A DNA stretch of 64,000 bases from Bacillota bacterium (GTDB lineage Bacteria; Bacillota; Clostridia; Oscillospirales; Acutalibacteraceae): the NCBI GenBank assembly GCA_023418995.1, contig JAEZYP010000068.1, positions 1 to 64,000 on the forward strand, in the 5' to 3' direction. Shown here piece after piece: positions 53,482 through 62,398 of this stretch. The notes beneath the pieces were generated by a model, which saw only the letters and a program-made list of their open reading frames with translations, had not been told where the DNA came from and did not search any database. Made by a program: the position numbers and the translations under genes. Position 1 is the first letter of the stretch, and each line of letters opens with the position of its first letter.

Positions 53482-55215
53482 ATGAACGACAATGAAATTA
53501 ACAACAATCCGAATAATGAGAAAGACTCCTGGACAGAAAATTCCGAAAAAACCAACGTGTCGTCGGAAGTAAAGACGGACACTGATTCTACGCAGGAGGT
53601 TCCGGCGCAGGAAGCGGCCCAGTGGAAGGACATTCATTCCGATTCCGATGACGCGGGCACCGATGCCGAACCGTCCGACCGGGCAGAGCAGACCGGGGAA
53701 CCGACTCCCCCGGATCAATCCAACCCCGATCAGCAGGAGGGACAGAACCCCTATCCTCCGAATGGACAATACCAAAACCAGAATCCTTATGGGCAGTATA
53801 ACAACCCTTACGGTCAATACCACGGTCCAAACGAGAATTATGGGGGTTATAACAATTCTTATGGCGGACAAAATCAATATAACCCCTATCATCAGCAGTA
53901 TCCGCAAAATCAGCAGGGGCAGCCGCCGTACTGGTCCTATAACCAATATGGGCAGTATCCGCAGAACCAGCCGCCGCGCCCGCCCAGAAGAAGAAATATC
54001 GGATTAACGGTTTTTCTTGTGATTTTAGGAATATTGATTGGTGGCTCGCTTCTGTCGTTTGGTATTTTCAGCTTTTATACCACTGCCCAGCAGAAGCTTG
54101 GGGGGGCTTCCGATTCTTCGCAGGTGCAGCAGGATAACGGCGGGCAAAACAGCGGCAGCTCGTCAGCCAGCACGCCGCCGGCTGAGGGGAAGGCCCCCGG
54201 CAGCGGAATTAATCCGAATTCTTCCGGGATTGTTATTAATTCGATTCCAACCGGTGGTCAAAAGACTGCCCGGCAGATTTATAAGGACGTTGTGGAGAGC
54301 GTCGTCGGTGTAAAGACCCAGCAGCCGGGAGCGGATACGAACGACGAGTTTCTGGATTTGGGTACCGGAATCATTGCCACCTCCGATGGTTATATTCTGA
54401 CCAACGCGCATGTGATATCTTATTCCAGAGCCAATAAGGTTACGGTTATGCTTCACGGTGGCAAGGATTATATTGCGACGGTTGTAGGCTACGACAAAAC
54501 CTCCGATATCGCAGTTCTTAAAATCAATGCGAACAACCTCACTCCAGCCACATTCGGGAATGTGGAACATCTGGAGGTTGGCGATCAGGTATACGCCATC
54601 GGCAACCCGGGCGGCATGAACTACGCAAGCTCCTTAACAGGAGGATTGGTTTCGGCACTCAACCGTACCATCGAAAGCCATAGTGACAACGGCATGACCT
54701 ATATCCAGACCGACGCCGCTATCAACCCGGGCAATTCCGGAGGACCGCTTGTAAATATGTACGGCCAGGTGGTGGGAATCAACTCCAATAAAATCGTTGC
54801 TGCCGGGTACGAAGGAATGGGCTTCTCCATTCCGGTTAGTAAAGCGAAAAATATTATCGATGATTTGGTTATGCGCGGGTATGTTTCGGGAAGAAGCCGA
54901 CTGGGAATTACCGCCCAGCCGATCACGGATATCCAGTCACAGCTTTCCGGTTATCCGGTAGGCGTCATTATCAGAGAAATCAGCCCCGACAGCGATTTGA
55001 ATAAATCCAACGTAGTGGTGGGGAATATCATTACCAAGGCAGACGGACAGAAAATCACCAGTATGGAGGACCTCTACGCGGTGCTGAACAAACACAAGGC
55101 GGGGGATCTCCTTTCACTCACGATCTATGTGCCGGGAACCAATGCGACCAATTCCACTACACGCACGGTGAAGACGAAGCTTTTAGAAGACAAGGGCGAA
55201 ACGCAGGCGAAGTAA
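53482..55215 (+). CDS. HtrA/DegP-like serine protease with prion-like N-terminal region
   Basis: This 577-aa membrane-anchored protease degrades or handles misfolded exported proteins. Residues 1-170 are cytoplasmic and disordered: first acidic and Ser/Thr-rich, then a stretch very rich in Asn, Gln, Tyr, Gly and Pro. One membrane helix (about 173-197) follows, then a Ser/Gly linker, a trypsin-like domain with the triad in TNAHVISY, the DIAVLKI stretch and NPGNSGGPLV, and one PDZ domain (about 470-560). It follows the two-component genes by 38 bases, so it is likely a target of, or feedback partner in, that system. Confidence 0.91.
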   Translation: MNDNEINNNPNNEKDSWTENSEKTNVSSEVKTDTDSTQEVPAQEAAQWKDIHSDSDDAGTDAEPSDRAEQTGEPTPPDQSNPDQQEGQNPYPPNGQYQNQNPYGQYNNPYGQYHGPNENYGGYNNSYGGQNQYNPYHQQYPQNQQGQPPYWSYNQYGQYPQNQPPRPPRRRNIGLTVFLVILGILIGGSLLSFGIFSFYTTAQQKLGGASDSSQVQQDNGGQNSGSSSASTPPAEGKAPGSGINPNSSGIVINSIPTGGQKTARQIYKDVVESVVGVKTQQPGADTNDEFLDLGTGIIATSDGYILTNAHVISYSRANKVTVMLHGGKDYIATVVGYDKTSDIAVLKINANNLTPATFGNVEHLEVGDQVYAIGNPGGMNYASSLTGGLVSALNRTIESHSDNGMTYIQTDAAINPGNSGGPLVNMYGQVVGINSNKIVAAGYEGMGFSIPVSKAKNIIDDLVMRGYVSGRSRLGITAQPITDIQSQLSGYPVGVIIREISPDSDLNKSNVVVGNIITKADGQKITSMEDLYAVLNKHKAGDLLSLTIYVPGTNATNSTTRTVKTKLLEDKGETQAK

Positions 55216-55239
55216 TAGTATTTAAAATTGATAAGAAAA

Positions 55240-55276
55240 AGAGCGCCGGCAATCCATATCGGATTGCCGGCGCTCT
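55240..55276. terminator. bidirectional terminator
   Basis: A 16-base perfect stem (AGAGCGCCGGCAATCC with its complement) lies between the convergent htrA and degV genes. The minus-strand copy is followed by TTTTC. Confidence 0.85.
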
Positions 55277-55292
55277 GCGGTTTAGAGGCATA

Positions 55293-56165
55293 TTATCTGT
55301 GAGTTCCGAGGAAAAACAGCGCGATGGTGCCGGGGCCGGAATGTGCCCCGATGACTGGGCCGACATAGTTGATAAATACCTTTTTTACACCCAGCCTCTT
55401 TTTGATTTCAGCGGCGACAAATTCAGCGTCTTCCTGAGAGTCACCGTGGCTGATAAACACCGTCTGCTCAGAAGGGCTGGTTGCGGTTTCCACCATATGG
55501 TCAACCAGGGCGGTAAGGGAAGCGCGGCGTCCTCTGGCTTTTCCCACATTGATCAGATGACCCTCGTTATCCACGTGGAGAACCGGCTTGATACTAAGCA
55601 TGGTACCGATAAGGGCGGTTGCCGCAGATACTCTTCCCCCGCGTTTGAGGTGGTTGAGGTCTTCCACGGTAAACCAGTGGCAGAGGTGAAGCTTGTTTTC
55701 CTCCGCCCATTTGTGAACCTCGTCAATGCTTTTTCCCTTGCGTTTTTCCTGCACCGCAAGGTAGATCAGCAGACCTTCTCCGAGTGAAGCACAGAGGGAA
55801 TCGACAACGTAAATCCTCCGGTCGGGGTATTTTGGTGCCAGTTCCTCTGCGGCCAGCTTGGCGGCGTTACAGGTGTTGCTTAAGCCGCTTGAAAACGCAA
55901 TGCAGAGCACATCCCTGCCGGATTGCAGGATGGTTTCGAATTCAGAGGAGAACGCTTCTACGTTGACCGCGGAAGTCGTGCAGCTTTCGCCGTTACGAAT
56001 ATGCTTGTAGAATTCCCCGAAGGACAGCTCGCGGCCATCCAGGTAATTATAATATTCGCTCCCGTTCAGATTGAATTCGAGAGGAAGCACCCTGAGCTCC
56101 AGCTCGTCTGCCAACGCCGGGGATAAGTCGCAGCAGGAATCCGTAACAATCACATAGTCATTCAT
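55293..56165 (-). CDS. DegV family fatty-acid-binding protein (second copy)
   Basis: This 290-aa protein is a second FakB/DegV-type protein. It has VTDSCCDLSPAL at the start, the fatty-acid carboxylate motif SSGLSNTCNAA near residue 95, and LKRGGRVSAATA. GGGAGAGG precedes the ATG. Having two DegV proteins with different pocket residues fits selective binding of different acyl chains, as in FakB1/FakB2; which acyl chain each binds is not readable. Confidence 0.92.
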   Translation of the reverse strand: MNDYVIVTDSCCDLSPALADELELRVLPLEFNLNGSEYYNYLDGRELSFGEFYKHIRNGESCTTSAVNVEAFSSEFETILQSGRDVLCIAFSSGLSNTCNAAKLAAEELAPKYPDRRIYVVDSLCASLGEGLLIYLAVQEKRKGKSIDEVHKWAEENKLHLCHWFTVEDLNHLKRGGRVSAATALIGTMLSIKPVLHVDNEGHLINVGKARGRRASLTALVDHMVETATSPSEQTVFISHGDSQEDAEFVAAEIKKRLGVKKVFINYVGPVIGAHSGPGTIALFFLGTHR

Positions 56166-56339
56166 ATGCCTCTCCCTTTCTTGTTCATATCTATAAAATG
56201 ATTATTCCCATATTTATCAATATAAATATAACACAGTACGGAAGCGCTTTCAAGTAAAACGCAATTTACAAGTTTAGTTTATGTAATTTTTAATACTATA
56301 TTATTGGGAGTAGTCACTTTACGGAAAAGCTTTTGGCAG
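56166..56339. other. AT-rich spacer upstream of second degV
   Basis: This stretch holds the minus-strand promoter region of degV. No ORF or RNA was seen. Confidence 0.35.
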
Positions 56340-56368
56340 TAGAGCCCCCGGGAAAGCCGGGGGCTCTA
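56340..56368. terminator. strong GC-rich palindrome
   Basis: TAGAGCCCCCG and CGGGGGCTCTA form an 11-base stem. No strong T tract follows on the plus strand. The sequence after it (ATGAGGACAAAGCC) weakly recalls the start of the dispersed repeat, which also follows palindromes in its two clear copies. Confidence 0.5.
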
Positions 56369-56447
56369 CCTATGAGGACAAAGCCTTGCGCTGCTAACGG
56401 AATGCTTCCTCCAAAGTTGAAAAATACGAATCACGGCTTACCGGCAG

Positions 56448-57071
56448 TCAGATTTCTTTCCTGCTGAAAATATTACAGGAGAGATAATATGACAGAACAA
56501 AAACGATCAGCGCGACCGGAAGGGCGAGGACGATTAACATTTCGACCGTTGAATTACCGATTTGCACATTAGCGGAGGGTCTCCAGCCTAAATTTCCCAA
56601 AATTGTAATACCGACAGACGGTAGAAGAACAATTAAAACCATCCAGATGCGCGCCTTCTGTGTGCCAAGCTTGAAAATCAGGAGAAGCATGACCGAAGAG
56701 ATCAGAAGAGAAATCGAAGAAACGATGCAGAGGGTCGCCGCGACCTCCAGGTTAACCTGGCCCTTTGCAAGATAAATCAGCAGCGATACCAAAACGCCGG
56801 AAAGCGCGAACAGGAATGCCAGAATATATTTGCTTAACACGATCTGCCGTTTCGTAACCGGCAGGGAAAGGGCAAAGTAATCCCATTTGCACAGCTCGTC
56901 GTAGGCGAAGGTATTTAAAACGAACATGGTCATAATGATTGTAATCATCGCGCTTAAAAACGTCAGGTTGCCGGAGGAAGCAAAAATAATGATATACATT
57001 ACCATAAAGACGGCGATTCTGGATCCCGCCTTTTTCAGGCTGAGCAAATCCTTGAGAAGTAATCCGGTCAT
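56448..57071 (-). CDS. ABC-2-type transporter permease
   Basis: This 207-aa membrane protein has six predicted helices and starts MTGLLLKDLLSLKKAG, the usual opening of small ABC-2 permeases in GntR-controlled cassettes. Its ATG overlaps the stop of the ATPase gene by four bases. It should form the channel for the neighbouring ATPase. The cargo is unknown. Confidence 0.85.
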   Translation of the reverse strand: MTGLLLKDLLSLKKAGSRIAVFMVMYIIIFASSGNLTFLSAMITIIMTMFVLNTFAYDELCKWDYFALSLPVTKRQIVLSKYILAFLFALSGVLVSLLIYLAKGQVNLEVAATLCIVSSISLLISSVMLLLIFKLGTQKARIWMVLIVLLPSVGITILGNLGWRPSANVQIGNSTVEMLIVLALPVALIVFVLSYYLSCNIFSRKEI

Positions 57072-57928
57072 GCTTTCTCCCCCTTTACATATAAGAGCAT
57101 GATATCGTCGATGCTCGCGTTATCAATCACGTAATTCGGATACATTCGCTTTGCGCTCCTTTTATCGGACACAAGCGCTTCGTAGCCCAAATCGTTCCTG
57201 CGCCAACGGAGCAAGCCGGCGCGGTCGAGTTTTTGAAAATCGGAAGCACCGCATTTCAGAATTGCCATGTTTTCCACAAGCTCATCCTTGGAGCGGTCAA
57301 ATACGATTTGACCTTCGTGGATAAAGGTGACATAGTCGGCGATTCTCTCGAGATCGCTTGTAATATGGGAGGAGAACAGGATGGAATGGGAATCGTCCTG
57401 AATAAAATCCCAGAAAATATCGAGGATTTCACTGCGCATAATGGGGTCGAGTCCGCTGGTGGCTTCGTCGAGAATCAGCAGACGCGGCTTGTGGGCGAGC
57501 GCGCTGGCGATACTCAGCTTCATTTTCATACCCTTGGAATATTCCTTGATGATTTTATCCTTCGGCAGCTTAAACTGCTCCAGATAGCTTTTATAAAGGG
57601 TATCATCCCAGTTTTTATAGATCCGCTTTAAAATGCTAGCGATATCGGCGGCTTTGAATTCGCCGTGGAAATAGCTTTCATCAAAAACGACGCCCATCTG
57701 TTCCTTGACCGCCCTCTCATCTTTGATGTTATCCATTCCAAATACGGTAACCGAGCCGGAGTCCCTACGGATTTCGTTTAAAATCAGTTTGATGGTTGTG
57801 GTTTTTCCAGCGCCGTTTTCCCCGATAAAGCCGACAATGCTGCCGGTGGGCACGGCAAAGCTGATATCTTTCAGCTGAAACGACGAATAGGTTTTGCTTA
57901 GATTCTTCACTTCGAGAATGTTTTGCAT
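57068..57928 (-). CDS. ABC transporter ATP-binding protein (YtrB type)
   Basis: This 286-aa ATPase has Walker A GENGAGKTT near residue 38, signature YSKGMKMKLSIA, Walker B LLILDEATSGLD and an H-loop in FSSHITSDLE. The C-terminal extension is normal for YtrB/CcmA-like members. It lies between the GntR regulator (39 bases away) and the permease. Confidence 0.9.
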   Translation of the reverse strand: MQNILEVKNLSKTYSSFQLKDISFAVPTGSIVGFIGENGAGKTTTIKLILNEIRRDSGSVTVFGMDNIKDERAVKEQMGVVFDESYFHGEFKAADIASILKRIYKNWDDTLYKSYLEQFKLPKDKIIKEYSKGMKMKLSIASALAHKPRLLILDEATSGLDPIMRSEILDIFWDFIQDDSHSILFSSHITSDLERIADYVTFIHEGQIVFDRSKDELVENMAILKCGASDFQKLDRAGLLRWRRNDLGYEALVSDKRSAKRMYPNYVIDNASIDDIMLLYVKGEKA

Positions 57929-57967
57929 AATAATCCCTTTCCGGCAAATGCCGTATTAAAATTTAAT

Positions 57968-58345
57968 CTATGACTCGCCCTCGTATAGCAGCTTAAGCAG
58001 TTCAATAAGCTCGTTTAGGGAAATGCCGCCGAGCCGGGCGATGTCCACCGCGTTTTGCAGAAAGCCTTCCGCCTTTCGGAGCTGTTCCTCACGGAGAAAT
58101 TCCACGTTTTTACGGGCGATAAAGCTTCCCTTGCCCGGAACGGTTTCAATAAAGCCGTCCCGCTCCAGATCTTCGTAGGCGCGCTTAGTGGTAATCACGC
58201 TGACGTGGAGCTCCTTTGCGAGAAGCCGCATGGAGGGCAGGGAATCCCCCTCGCGCAGGGAACCGGTTATAATGCTGTTTTTAATCTGGTCGGTGATCTG
58301 CTCGTAAATTGGTTTTCCGCTGGAATTACTGATGATAATATCCAC
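57968..58345 (-). CDS. GntR-family regulator, YtrA subfamily
   Basis: This 125-aa repressor has a winged-helix domain (LAKELHVSVITTKRAYEDL and GKGSFIA) and a short helical dimerisation tail of about 50 residues instead of a large effector domain, which marks the YtrA subfamily. It starts with GTG behind AGGTGA. YtrA members usually repress their own ABC operon and are released by cell-wall antibiotics. Confidence 0.9.
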   Translation of the reverse strand: MDIIISNSSGKPIYEQITDQIKNSIITGSLREGDSLPSMRLLAKELHVSVITTKRAYEDLERDGFIETVPGKGSFIARKNVEFLREEQLRKAEGFLQNAVDIARLGGISLNELIELLKLLYEGES

Positions 58346-58528
58346 TTCTTCACCTGCCGCTCCTGTATATAGTCAATTAACTCCAAAACCAACCAAACTT
58401 TGTGGTTTATTATCCGTGTTGCTGCGTTATTCTCCTCGCCAGGCGCCAGCTTGGCTTCGTCGTCCGCCTTGCTTCACGAAAAACATACTCGTAAATACTT
58501 AGCCGCTTTTTTAAGTTAATGTGCTATA
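58346..58528. other. spacer between GntR operon and phage module
   Basis: No gene is seen. A segment near 58430-58500 is GC-rich compared with its AT-rich flanks and could be a remnant of a repeat, but no second copy was found in the window. No attachment-site duplication can be shown from this side alone. Confidence 0.35.
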
Positions 58529-58563
58529 GTGATATTGTATATACTATATATACACAGTATCAC
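58529..58563. promoter_or_regulatory. 35-bp imperfect palindrome, candidate YtrA-type operator
   Basis: GTGATATTGTATATA pairs with a right arm reading TATATACACAGTATCAC. The centre contains TATACT and could be a -10 box. It lies about 185 bases upstream of the GntR start and about 90 bases upstream of the first phage gene, so it could control either side. Confidence 0.5.
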
Positions 58564-58654
58564 TATTATTTTTATTTGTCAATCTTTTTTAAATTTTCCT
58601 TCTGGAGGCAAATTTCTGAGAGGAAAAGGGGGAGGGTTGAAAGGAGGTTTGACT

Positions 58655-58981
58655 TTGGAAAGAAATTCAGAAACGGGCGAGAAGGCCCGCAAACGAATGA
58701 AAAGGGGCTACGAAAAGCTGGCATACGGCGGCATAGCCGACGCGGTGAGACTGCTTTTTACCGAGGAACCCGATTTGGCGGAGCTGGGGAAAATGGATTT
58801 GTTTAACATTGCGGAAATCAAACGGCCGAAGGGCGGCGGAATGGAGATTAAGTTTTTTGACCGGATTAAGGCGCTGCAATGTTTGGAAGCGCTCAATACC
58901 GAAGGCGGAGAGCCGCTTCCACTTTACCGGACCTTGCAGGAATGCGCCCTTTCATTCCGGGAAAACGGCAATGGAGTTTAA
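58655..58981 (+). CDS. candidate terminase small subunit
   Basis: This 108-aa protein is charged and partly helical. It is not recognised by motif. Its position directly before, and overlapping by 11 bases, the large terminase gene is that of the small terminase subunit that recognises phage DNA. The start is TTG at 58655 with AGGAGG seven bases upstream; upstream in-frame codons lie in a hydrophobic non-coding-like stretch. Confidence 0.6.
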   Translation: MERNSETGEKARKRMKRGYEKLAYGGIADAVRLLFTEEPDLAELGKMDLFNIAEIKRPKGGGMEIKFFDRIKALQCLEALNTEGGEPLPLYRTLQECALSFRENGNGV

Positions 58982-60233
58982 AGCGTTTTCTAAAAAGCAG
59001 CTTCAAACGCTGAGCTGGTGGTGTGGGGGAAGTCCCAATGAAACACGGGACGCGATTATCTGTGACGGCGCGGTTCGAAGCGGAAAAACGCTCTGCCTCG
59101 GAATCTCGTTCGTCGCGTGGGCGCTTTACCGCTTTCAGGACCGGTCGTTTGCCATCTGCGGCAAAACCATCCGGTCGCTAAAGCGCAACCTGATTACCAC
59201 CCTGCTGCCCGCGCTGACCGAAGCCGGATTCCAATGTAAGTTTGCGGCGGCGGAGAACCGGATTGATATCTCCTTTGGCTCTGGCAGCAACCGGTTTTAC
59301 CTGTTCGGCGGCAGGGATGAAGGCTCCTCCGCGCTGATTCAGGGCATCACCCTCTCGGGTGTGTTGTTAGACGAGGTGGCGCTGATGCCGCGTTCGTTCG
59401 TGGAGCAGGCGCTCGCGCGGTGCTCGGTAGACGGCTCGAAGTTTTGGTTTAACTGTAATCCGGAAAATCCCCGGCACTGGTTTTACCGGGAATGGATTCA
59501 GAACGCGGAGCAGAAGAACGCATTGTATCTTCACTTTACCATGGAGGACAATCCCTCGCTTAGCCCGGAAATTCTGGCGCGCTACCGTGGGTTGTATACC
59601 GGCGCCTTTTACGAGCGGTTTGTTCTTGGGAAATGGGTGGCGGCGCAGGGACTGGTGTATCCATTCTTCACGGACGCGATGTTGTGCGCCGCGCCTCGGG
59701 AATGCGAGAGCTACGCCGTTTCCTGCGACTACGGTACGGTGAACCCTTCGTCCTTTGGTCTGTGGGGGAAAAAGGACGGGTCATGGTATCGCGTAGATGA
59801 GTACTATTTCGATTCGCGCAGTACGGGAATCCAGCGAACCGACGAGGAGCATTACGCGGGGCTGGAACAGCTCTGCGGCGGACGCAAAATCGAAAGTGTG
59901 GCGGTTGATCCCTCTGCCGCAAGCTTTATCGCGGTTATTAACAGACACAGGAAATACCGCGTTCTGCCTGCTGAAAATGATGTGCTTGACGGAATTCGCC
60001 GCGTGAGCGTTGCGCTCAAGCAGGGCGAAATCAGAATCTGCCGGAACTGCGCGGACGCGATTCGGGAATTCAGGCTGTACCGGTGGAATGACGACACAAG
60101 CCGCGACGTCCCGGTAAAAGAAAATGACCACGCGATGGACGATATCCGGTATTTTGTAACGACGATCCTCCAAAGAGGAGACGCCTTCTTTGCAATTGCC
60201 GCGCCGCGCGGGGAAGGAGAATCGCAATGTTAG
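58971..60233 (+). CDS. phage terminase large subunit (PBSX family)
   Basis: This motor protein cuts and pumps phage DNA into the prohead. The 420-aa protein has an ATPase domain with Walker A GAVRSGKT at residues 33-40 and Walker B VLLDEVALMP, and a C-terminal RNase H-like nuclease with acidic residues in SCDYGTVNPSSFG and VDPSAASF. ATG at 58971 is chosen over a longer in-frame ORF start because the ATPase domain begins here. The end overlaps the portal start by seven bases. Confidence 0.92.
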   Translation: MEFKAFSKKQLQTLSWWCGGSPNETRDAIICDGAVRSGKTLCLGISFVAWALYRFQDRSFAICGKTIRSLKRNLITTLLPALTEAGFQCKFAAAENRIDISFGSGSNRFYLFGGRDEGSSALIQGITLSGVLLDEVALMPRSFVEQALARCSVDGSKFWFNCNPENPRHWFYREWIQNAEQKNALYLHFTMEDNPSLSPEILARYRGLYTGAFYERFVLGKWVAAQGLVYPFFTDAMLCAAPRECESYAVSCDYGTVNPSSFGLWGKKDGSWYRVDEYYFDSRSTGIQRTDEEHYAGLEQLCGGRKIESVAVDPSAASFIAVINRHRKYRVLPAENDVLDGIRRVSVALKQGEIRICRNCADAIREFRLYRWNDDTSRDVPVKENDHAMDDIRYFVTTILQRGDAFFAIAAPRGEGESQC

Positions 60234-61369
60234 GAAAACGGAAATCCCAGCCCCAAACGCTGGCGGTGCAGACTGCGGAGCATACTTCGCCGTTTGCCGA
60301 GCTGAACCGCTATGTGCCGCTGCGTGCTGGAGAAAACAGGCTTTATGCCGCCCTGCGGGAGGCGGTTCCGATTATCGACGCCGCCATCGATAAGATTATC
60401 CGGCTGGTCGGCTGCTTTGAGGTTAAATGCCCGGATAAAAACGCGGAGTATGAATTGAATCAGTTTCTACAGAATGTAAAGGTTAATTCCGCGCAGACGG
60501 GTGTACAGAGCTTTCTAAACAGCTACCTTTCCCAGCTTTTGACCTACGGGAACGCGGTCGGGGAAATGGTTCTGAGTGACGGCGGGCTGGCGGCGCTTTA
60601 CAACGCCGGCCTGGAGGATGTGGAGCTGAAGGCGGTATCTCCGCTTCAAATCGACGTATACCGAAGGGAGGCGGGCGGGAGCGTGAAGGCGCAATACCCG
60701 GAGCTTATTTTCTGTTCGGCACTCAACCCGCCGCCGGGCAGCGCGCAGGGAGTATCACTCCTGCACGGTCTGCCGTTTATCAGTGGAATTCTGACCCAGA
60801 TTTACAACACGATCGGGGTCAACTGGGAGCGGCTTGGAAACGTGCGCTTCGCCGTGACGTACAAGCCCTCGGGCGACGCGGTGGACCGTGCCTACGCAAA
60901 GGACCGGGCACAGCAGATTGCGGGGGAATGGAGCCGGGCGATGCGCAAGGACAGCGTGAGCGACTTTATCTCCGTGGGCGATGTGAGCATTAAGGCCATT
61001 GGGGCGGATCACCAGATTCTCGACAGTGAGGTCCCGGTTCGCCAGATGCTTGAGCAGATTGTGGCAAAGCTCGGGCTGCCGCCGTTTTTACTGGGGCTTT
61101 CGTGGTCCTCAACCGAGCGGATGTCTAGCCAGCAGGCGGATATTCTAACCAGCGAGCTGGAGGCCTACCGCCGCCTGCTTACTCCGGTAATCAACCGGAT
61201 CTGTTCCATGTGGCTCAGGCTGAACGGGTGCAGCCGGTATTTTACCGTTGAGTGGAATGACATCACACTGCAGGACGAAACCAGTATTGCCAACGCAAGG
61301 CTGCTGAACGCTAGGGCGGCGCAAATTGAAGCCGAGCTTGGAAAACAGAGAAAGGATGGGATTCAGTGA
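60227..61369 (+). CDS. phage portal protein
   Basis: The portal forms the dodecamer through which DNA enters the head. This 380-aa protein shows the portal pattern: LRAGENRLYAALREAVPII near the N-terminus, a middle domain with LLTYGNAVGEMVL, and LGLPPFLLGLSWSSTERMS in the stem/crown region. Position after terL and before the protease confirms the call. Confidence 0.88.
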   Translation: MLGKRKSQPQTLAVQTAEHTSPFAELNRYVPLRAGENRLYAALREAVPIIDAAIDKIIRLVGCFEVKCPDKNAEYELNQFLQNVKVNSAQTGVQSFLNSYLSQLLTYGNAVGEMVLSDGGLAALYNAGLEDVELKAVSPLQIDVYRREAGGSVKAQYPELIFCSALNPPPGSAQGVSLLHGLPFISGILTQIYNTIGVNWERLGNVRFAVTYKPSGDAVDRAYAKDRAQQIAGEWSRAMRKDSVSDFISVGDVSIKAIGADHQILDSEVPVRQMLEQIVAKLGLPPFLLGLSWSSTERMSSQQADILTSELEAYRRLLTPVINRICSMWLRLNGCSRYFTVEWNDITLQDETSIANARLLNARAAQIEAELGKQRKDGIQ

Positions 61370-62337
61370 GAGAGGGATATGTACTCAAAAGTAAGCAGAC
61401 ACCTCAGGAGGCTGATCTGGAGAAAATCAATCGGTACACCAGACGTGAGTTTCAGGCGGAGGAGGTTTACACCTTTTCTGTGGTGCTCTGCGACAACGAG
61501 ATTGACCGGGACGGCGAACGCTTTACCGTGGCGGCACTAGAAAAGCTGGCGGAGCTGTTTCTTGGGAAGACCGGAATTTTCGACCACAGTATGCAGACGC
61601 AGAACCAGACAGCGCGGATATATGACTGCGAAGTGGAATGGGATTCCGGCAGGACGACGCAATGCGGAGAGCCGTACAGCCGTCTGGTGGGCAAGGCGTA
61701 TCTGCCGCGCAGTGAGAAGAACAGCGACTTTATTCTGGAGCTGGAGAGCGGAATCAAAAAGGAGGTAAGCGTCGGCTGTGCGGTCGCCAAGGCAACCTGC
61801 AGTGTATGCGGCGCGGATTTGAAAAAGGACGGCTGTGCGCACCGCAAAGGCAAAACCTACGATGGAAAAATCTGCTGTACGGTTTTGGATGAGCCAACGG
61901 ACGCCTACGAGTGGTCCTTTGTTGCGGTTCCCGCACAGCGAGAGGCTGGCGTCATCAAAAGCTTTTGCGGTGTCAGCGGTTCGGACGCGGGAGAAATTCT
62001 GAAGGCGATGGCGGAGCGCGACGGTGAAATCACGTTGAGCGCCGAGCAGAGCAAAGCGCTTCTAAGCAAGCTGGAACGTCTGAAGGGTGAAGCGGAATGC
62101 GGGAGAAGCTACCGCGCTGAGCTGCAAAAAAGTCTGGTGCGTTTTGCCGGAATTGCACAGCCGGAGCTTCCGGCGGAGGTGATGAACCGGATTGCGGAGG
62201 GAATGGGCATTGAGGATTTAAAATGCATGGAAAAAGCTTACCGCCGCAGGGCGGATGAAATTCTTCCGCTTGCGCCTCAGCTCGCCGGAACACAAAAGCA
62301 GGAGAAATCCGTGGGCAATACCGAGTTCCAGATTTAG
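61366..62337 (+). CDS. prohead protease/scaffold (XkdF-like) with cysteine-rich insert
   Basis: This 323-aa protein has an N-terminal serine-protease-like domain of phage head maturation enzymes: DNEIDRDGERFTVAAL, a catalytic His candidate in GIFDHSMQT and a Ser candidate in IKKEVSVGC. A Cys/His-rich segment (CSVCGADL, then CAHRKG, then CC) follows at about residues 145-170 and could bind zinc. The helical C-terminal 120 residues look scaffold-like. GTG start overlaps the portal stop (GTGA). Confidence 0.78.
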   Translation: MREGYVLKSKQTPQEADLEKINRYTRREFQAEEVYTFSVVLCDNEIDRDGERFTVAALEKLAELFLGKTGIFDHSMQTQNQTARIYDCEVEWDSGRTTQCGEPYSRLVGKAYLPRSEKNSDFILELESGIKKEVSVGCAVAKATCSVCGADLKKDGCAHRKGKTYDGKICCTVLDEPTDAYEWSFVAVPAQREAGVIKSFCGVSGSDAGEILKAMAERDGEITLSAEQSKALLSKLERLKGEAECGRSYRAELQKSLVRFAGIAQPELPAEVMNRIAEGMGIEDLKCMEKAYRRRADEILPLAPQLAGTQKQEKSVGNTEFQI

Positions 62338-62398
62338 CCGAATGATTTTAGAACCTACCGCGAAAGCGGAGGAAATAAAAAAGCATGGAGGAATATTT

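Noticed and set aside
56369..56447. Third copy of the dispersed repeat after the palindrome at 56340
   Set aside because: Only a short GGACAAAGCC-like stretch and a GCTTCCT fragment resemble the repeat; the ends do not match as inverted repeats.
58430..58500. Attachment site at the left edge of the phage module
   Set aside because: No tRNA end or duplicated core is visible, and the right end of the module lies outside the window.
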